64,000 nt of DNA from Trebouxia sp. TZW2008. Lineage: Eukaryota > Chlorophyta > Trebouxiophyceae > Trebouxiales > Trebouxiaceae. The notes below the pieces were generated by a model. The model ran no database searches. It was not told where the DNA came from and worked only from the letters and a program-made list of their open reading frames with translations. Numbering within the stretch: the stretch's first letter is position 1; each line of letters opens with the position of its first letter. Positions 59,001 through 64,000 of the stretch are shown here, piece after piece. The stretch lies in NCBI GenBank assembly GCA_002118135.1, contig BDIU01000325.1:81416-145415 (forward strand), read 5' to 3'. Made by a program: the position numbers and the translations under genes.

Positions 59001-61787
59001 GCAAGGCCTTTGAGCCCAACTAGCATGCGTTATTATGTATGTGTGTAGACAAGGTAACCCTGTTCATCCCAGGACGACCTGACCTGACTTGAGTCAAGCT
59101 GCTGGCAAGGCTGTCTCTTGAAAGTCAGACAATATGATCTGCTTGCACTAGACAAGGCAGCTTGATCTGAATTGTCGTAGCTTGTCTGTATGTACGTGTC
59201 GATCAAAGCTGCATCACTCTCATGCTCATGTATGCACAAGAAGCAAACCGCACATGCTCAGGAGGTGTCATCTGACTGTTGCTGCAGACTTTCTCCTGTG
59301 CCACCATTGGCAAAACACAGATTGGGCAAAACAGCCATCAGCATAACATGTGCATGTGACATGACTCATGCACATGTGACATGACTCATGCATATGCTGC
59401 TGCAGGTTTACTTGTGTGCCAGGAGTTGGCAAAACCCTGAGTGGGCGAAATCAACCAAACCCTTTGGCCATCAGTGCAACATTTGGCGGCGGCCAGTACC
59501 TTCAGAGCTCCATCAAGACGGCTCAGTCACCTTCACAGACGGACAGCACGTGGAGCATGTGGACACTGTCATGTACTGCACTGGCTACCTGTACACATTC
59601 CCATTCCTGGACAACGTTGTCTCAACAAATGACAACAGGTAATTTTACACAGCCAATTTGTTTATTTGTGTTCGACTTTCATCAGCTTGGGCACAATGTA
59701 TGACTGCGTTTCCATCAATGCTGGTTCTGGGTGACTGCCATGCGTTTTTGTAGCGCTACAATAGCTGTGCAGCAACCAGTCAACCCTGCACTGCAGTCAA
59801 TGTTGGGTTGACACATGGCTCCTGATTCTTTGAGCACAAGATCTATGATCTAACTGTCTTCAGCCCAGCTGAAGCCTGTCTTCAACCCAGCTGAAGCAAG
59901 GGATGAAATGTTTGCTTGAAGGCAGTCAGGGCGTCCACACAAACCATCTTAACACTGTGCTTGAACAATCTCCAAATGCTTTGCCAACTGCTTTGGTCCC
60001 AAAATCACATTTCAGTATTCGATGAATCAATTGAGACCACTAAGCGCAATCAGATCACTGATGCAGGGTGTCTCCTGTGTACCGCCACATCTTTCCAATC
60101 TCCACTGCTCCCACATTGTCCATCATTGGACTGCCCTGGAAGGTCGTACCTTTCCCAGAGTTCGAGGTGCAAGCTAAGTGGATTGCCAGAGTGCTATCCA
60201 ACAGAGTCAGTCTGCCTAGCACAGCAGCAATGCAGGCTGAAGTGGAGCAGTTCTATGAGGATTTGGAGCGTGAAGGCGTTCCTGCCAGGTGAGAACTGCT
60301 GCATGAATCTGCTGATCATACAATGATGCAACAATGGCTTGAGATGGTTGACAAGTAGCAATGGGAAACTGTTTCTTGCTAGGTGAGCTTTGTGTGAAGC
60401 TCATGTGCATTCATTCTGCAAGGAGTCAAAGCGTGAAGGCATCCCTGCTAGCTGAGTCCTGTTGTGTCACCCTGATGCATCCATTTGTTACAACACAGTG
60501 ATGCGCTGGCGTTGTACTTGCCAAATAAAGCTGAACTGCAGCAGACCAGGACTACAAAGATTTGGAGCCTGATGCTGTCCTTTCTAGGTGAGAGGAACTA
60601 CATCTGCAGCTGAAGTCCAGCAGTTTGTGAGAATCTGGAGCAGGTCTCTATTCTATTATGCTCTGCCGCAGGTACACACCTTTGCTTGGGGATAAACAAT
60701 GGGGGTACACGGACTGAATATGCAAGCAGTGTGGCCCAGATGCCGCCCAGACGTTGCCCAGACTGAGCAGTGGCGGCATACACATATAAACCCATGCATC
60801 AGTACAAGAGAGGAACCCCTGACAAACACAATACACATTTGTTGCAGGTATACACATCTGCTTGGAAACAAGCAATGGGAGTACAAGGACTGGATAAGCG
60901 AGCAATGTGGTCCTGATGTAGCCAAGACTGAACCATGGAGGCGCCAAATGTATGAGGCTACTGGGCAGAACAAGAGAGAATTCCCTGATAGGTATGCCAA
61001 GTCAACAACACTCACAGCTACCTCATGCCCAACAGCAGTTGTGATGCTATGCTATGCTTTTGGCCATAACATGAGAGAGTTCTCTGACTGTTATTCTTTT
61101 AAAACCAAAGCAAATCAGCTGCTCTGAGGCAGCACGATCTTTGACGGAAGTTGACTTGCACTATGTCTGTATCTATACCAAGACGGCAAGCCCTGTTTTC
61201 AATCCAAGCCTTTGCTCAGCATGGAGGGGCACAGATGCATAGCCTCGTTCCGTTGTCATGTGTTGTGGCCAGTGCGTTCTGACTTGCATGATAGCTCTGT
61301 ACCCACAGATGCACTGGAGCTATGATGCAAGTGAAAGCAGACTGGCGGCAGTGCATGCCGACAGCTCTATTCTTGTGGCTGCGTAAATTAAGTTTGCCAT
61401 TCCTGACAGCACATCAGGTGACAGATGTTGTATTGCATTGTTACGGTCAGTGCTTACCGTTGCATGGTGAGGGGACTTCTGGTTGCTCATTCAGTGCAAT
61501 GCAAGCGTTCTCCTGGAGCAGTGTACACTGCTACGTCTTGTTCAATACGAGCAATGCCTTGCTGTCTTTGCATGCTGCCTTCTCTGGCACTGTAGCACGA
61601 CTAAGCACATGACAGTCCGCTTGCACATTCAATCTCATGCAACACAGACAAGCTTGCAGTCATGTCATCTGACTGAGCAAGCATGGATGATGCTTGCAGC
61701 TACAGAGACGTGTGGCAAGATGACCATTTGGTAGAGGTAGCCAAGCAAGCTGTGAAGACCCAGTCAGCCAGCTTGAGAGCGGGCTGA
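56071..61787 (+). CDS. Flavin-containing monooxygenase (plant FMO GS-OX-like), nine exons, complete
   Basis: It oxygenates soft nucleophiles (S or N) using FAD, NADPH and O2. Exons 56071-56118, 56758-56902, 57255-57406, 57996-58730, 59406-59638, 60067-60288, 60848-60991 and 61700-61787 sum to 1767 nt (588 aa) with matching phases; an extra exon is not needed. Motifs in order are AVIGAGAAGLVAARELVQEG (FAD site), VHSSMYAKLRTNLPREVMAY and DPRRFPSHEE (plant FMO marks). Next come FPGQVMHSHNY (FxGxxxHxxxY signature), VVLVGASASGEDI (NADPH site) and MYCTGYLYTFPF (FATGY position). After that are NKQWEYKDWISEQCG and a YRDVWQDDHL end. A His/Asn/Ser-rich insert of about 130 residues interrupts the middle of the protein (58090-58520). 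The 16-codon first exon (MLCARPGRFIAISLQA) is the least certain part; the rest is firm. That gives eight listed exons; the word nine allows for a possible alternative first exon. Confidence 0.88.
60240..60991 (+). repeat. Exon-end plus donor copies, then an exon copy, in an FMO intron
   Basis: The real exon end is 'gaggatttggagcgtgaagg' to CCTGCCAG and GTGAG at 60288. Diverged copies of that end lie at about 60422-60460, 60553-60597 and 60605-60645. A decayed copy of the next exon's start with its acceptor (gccgcag, then TACACACCTTTGCTTGGGG, and a stop) lies at 60670-60755, ahead of the real exon 60848-60991. So both sides of one intron have been duplicated. Confidence 0.8.
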
Positions 61788-63519
61788 TTGCTCAGTTGTT
61801 CATGACCGGGAGCCCTGGCCCACTTTCTTCTGAGCAACATTGTGGTTTGACAGAGCTAGCCAAGCTATGCATCATGTCAGCATCAGCTTGCTTGACTCTC
61901 TTGTTTTTTACACATTTCTGCAGGGGAGTTTCTGCTTACTGCCAGAGCTTGTCAATTGATTGTCTTCGTTCATTCTAGTCAGTGTTGGTGAGTTGATAAA
62001 TAATGATGCAGCGACGCGTCAGCATTTCAATTATGAGACAATCTGCAACCTTTGGAGCAGGCGCAATTTTACAACAGCTGAGATGCTGTGACATTACAAC
62101 ATTGCATACTGATGTTCTGTTGTACATGGTAGTGGTCACACAATAAAGTTTTGAGGCATGTAGTGTTTTACTGTCATACTATTCTTTATGCTGCTGATCA
62201 ATAGTATTTACGTAGTGGTGTGATACACTTGCTGTTAAAAAGAGTGTGCAATAAAAATGATGCAAATGGAGACGGTTGATGCTCAATGATTGCAATCGCA
62301 CCGCTGCAAACAGACAACAGTGCAGCAGCTTAACATTGTTGCTGCAAGCACTGTTGCTGTTGAAATGCATCCTTAGCAAATACAAATGTCACAAAGCAAG
62401 CAGGCCTGGTGAAATCCAACTTTAGACACAGCTGGACTGTAACAGTTGCTCAGCAGAGCTTGTCCCTCTAGAAGGTTGTGTTAAAATAATGAATTATGGC
62501 ATTGACTGTAACACCATGGTCATCTCAGCTGCCTGCAGCCCAAGGGCAGCAGACGTGGGCAGGGTATACTGCGAGGACGTGTGGCCATATAGTACCCCAC
62601 AAATTGTGCACCCCCTCGGACTCACTGCCACCCAGCCGTGAGCCAGGAAGCAGACCACCTGTGGGTGCCCTTACCTGACTTCCAGCATGTTTGTGTTTGA
62701 AGGCGTAGTCAACTAAAGCGCCCTGCAATCAGACAACATCAAGGCAATAAGCTGAAGTTTGATTCAAGACATGCGGATGCTTCACAAGGTAGCCAATGTC
62801 CACCAATCTGCAGATTCAATCAGCAGATTGGAATCTGCAGATTCGACTGAGGGCGTTTACAAGGGCTGCTCGGTCAAGATCCAAGGCAGAGCCCTGAGGG
62901 CTTTGCCAAATCACAACACAAAGGCGCCTTTTTTTGGGACTGGACCCTCACACTTGCTCAACGCTCCGCACTTCCTGGCTCGCTTTGCAAACTTCAGGTC
63001 CGTCACGCGTGTCGCCTCTGGCTTGCTGCACCGTTGAGAGCTTGTGTTGCCCTTCTGTGTATCCACCTGCTTAGTGGTCCTGTACGTGTGTTTTGAATCC
63101 AACGGTAGCCTGTCTTGCTCGCAGCCTCAGCAGCTGCAATTATGCAAGTGCTGCTGCTAAGCTCTGTGTTGCAGCGGACTTCTAGCTGTAGCTTCCAGGT
63201 AGCTCAGGGAAGATCCCTTTTGCAGTGCCTGTTTTGAATCAGTGGCTCTGCGATACCTCACCGTTGCACACTATTTTGTTATGCCCCTTCACAACACGGC
63301 ATCTTTGGGGCGACCTTAGGAACCTCATTTTCAAGCTGCCTAAGCTTGCGAAAGTCAGGTCGACCAGCCATGCTTGCCAGAAACGCCTCTGAACTATAGG
63401 TAACCAAATCAAACGCTGCAAGTGCTGTAACGTCACTGAAACGAGTAACCAGGCTCCGAAACCAATTGTGACAAGTCTGCGCTTGTCACACAGTAACTTC
63501 CGTGAATAGGGAGTGTTGA
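61788..63519. other. Region without a supported gene
   Basis: An AATAAA lies at about 62142, some 350 bp past the FMO stop. Minus-strand pieces GALVDYAFKHKHAGSQ (ending in a GTAAGG donor near 62674) and TRVTDLKFAKRARKCGALSK (about 63020-62960) look mildly coding but unconnected. The direct repeat 'aatctgcagattcgac' / 'aatctgcagattc' occurs near 62808-62848. Confidence 0.35.
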
Positions 63520-64000
63520 GATAACACTGGTGGTCGTGTAGCAGACGCGATCCTGCTACCACCAACAACCTTGTACGATCTGTGGTTGGCCGCGAAGCAG
63601 ATTCTGGCTAAAGACAAGCTGTACTCCGGGGCCACTCAGATAGACGAGCGCGAGCAGTTCGCTTCAGCCTTCTGTTCAGTGTTCGACGAGCTCATCAGCG
63701 CTGAGGCTAAACGCGCACCTGACGCACCGGCCTACTCGGTTGACATGGCCACCTTCATGGTCATGCTGAAAGCGCAGCTCGACGAGCATAACCAGCTCAA
63801 CGACTACGGTGATCCGGATGACGCAGCTGAACCTATGGAACACGATGGTCAGGATGTCGGTGACCAGGCACCACCGGCTTCTCAACCAAACCTGGTTTCC
63901 TCAGCTGGACCATCTGCTTCTGTTGCTGCTGCTGAATCAACACCTGCCGCTGGTACCAATCCCACAGGCAATGTGTCTGAAACACTTGCAGCAACAAACC
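63520..64000 (+). CDS. Ala/Ser-rich ORF running off the right edge, possible second mobile-element gene
   Basis: The frame is open from 63520 to the window end with no Met until SVDMATFMVMLKAQ, so it is probably an exon after an acceptor (gtgtag or cag near 63540). It reads LYDLWLAAKQILAKDKLYSG, FCSVFDELISAEAKRAPDAP, then an acidic stretch and an Ala/Ser/Pro/Thr-rich tail (SAGPSASVAAAESTPAAGTN). Its CpG-rich codon use differs from host exons nearby. The low-complexity tail resembles the style, not the sequence, of the companion gene at 49128-51622. No family is recognised. Confidence 0.5.

Overview
This window looks like nuclear DNA of a green alga, probably a trebouxiophyte-like chlorophyte; the lineage is an inference. 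Genes carry many spliceosomal introns with GT-AG borders, there are CCCTAAA-type (plant and green-algal telomere) motifs, and the plant-style FMO and TRAPPC8 genes fit that group. Every gene model below was built by eye, using splice sites with matching codon phase on both sides, since there is no cDNA.

Layout. 1-5076 (-): the N-terminal 422 residues of TRAPPC8/Trs85, a TRAPP tethering subunit, running off the left edge. 5555-5764 (+): a small SAM-like ORF. 6827-8341 (-): a two-exon HNH nuclease gene (362 aa). 9947-10121: an inverted-repeat, MITE-like insertion with telomere-like inner motifs. 10974-27876 (-): a very large gene joining a long Ala/Gln-rich coiled coil and duplicated acidic cassettes to a C-terminal protein kinase domain. 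30045-32273 (+): a complete 286-aa coiled-coil protein. 33602-44725 (-): an 18-exon gene for nine FN3 domains plus a C-terminal membrane anchor, the layout of animal FNDC3A/B, with a pogo/mariner-like MITE in one intron. 45223 to about 47870 (+): a probable plastid-targeted membrane protein, divergent from the FN3 gene. About 48345-48560: a tRNA-like relic. 49128-55422: a KDZ-type DNA transposon with a companion gene tail-to-tail with the transposase. 56071-61787 (+): a complete nine-exon flavin monooxygenase (588 aa) with a low-complexity insert. 63520-64000 (+): an Ala/Ser-rich ORF running off the right edge.

The most unusual signal is structural. In at least five unrelated genes, introns hold short tandem arrays (units of about 50-175 bp). 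In most of them the unit is a piece of the neighbouring exon together with its own splice donor or acceptor. The real, in-phase exon sits at one end and the copies lie inside the intron. I count about ten such arrays. They suggest a genome-wide habit of splice-site-anchored tandem duplication, which could drive intron growth, intron gain or alternative splicing.

The host genes look like ordinary housekeeping and membrane-traffic genes (TRAPPC8, FNDC3-like, FMO) mixed with lineage-specific genes (the coiled-coil kinase and the HNH protein) and transposons. I see no operon-like functional cluster.
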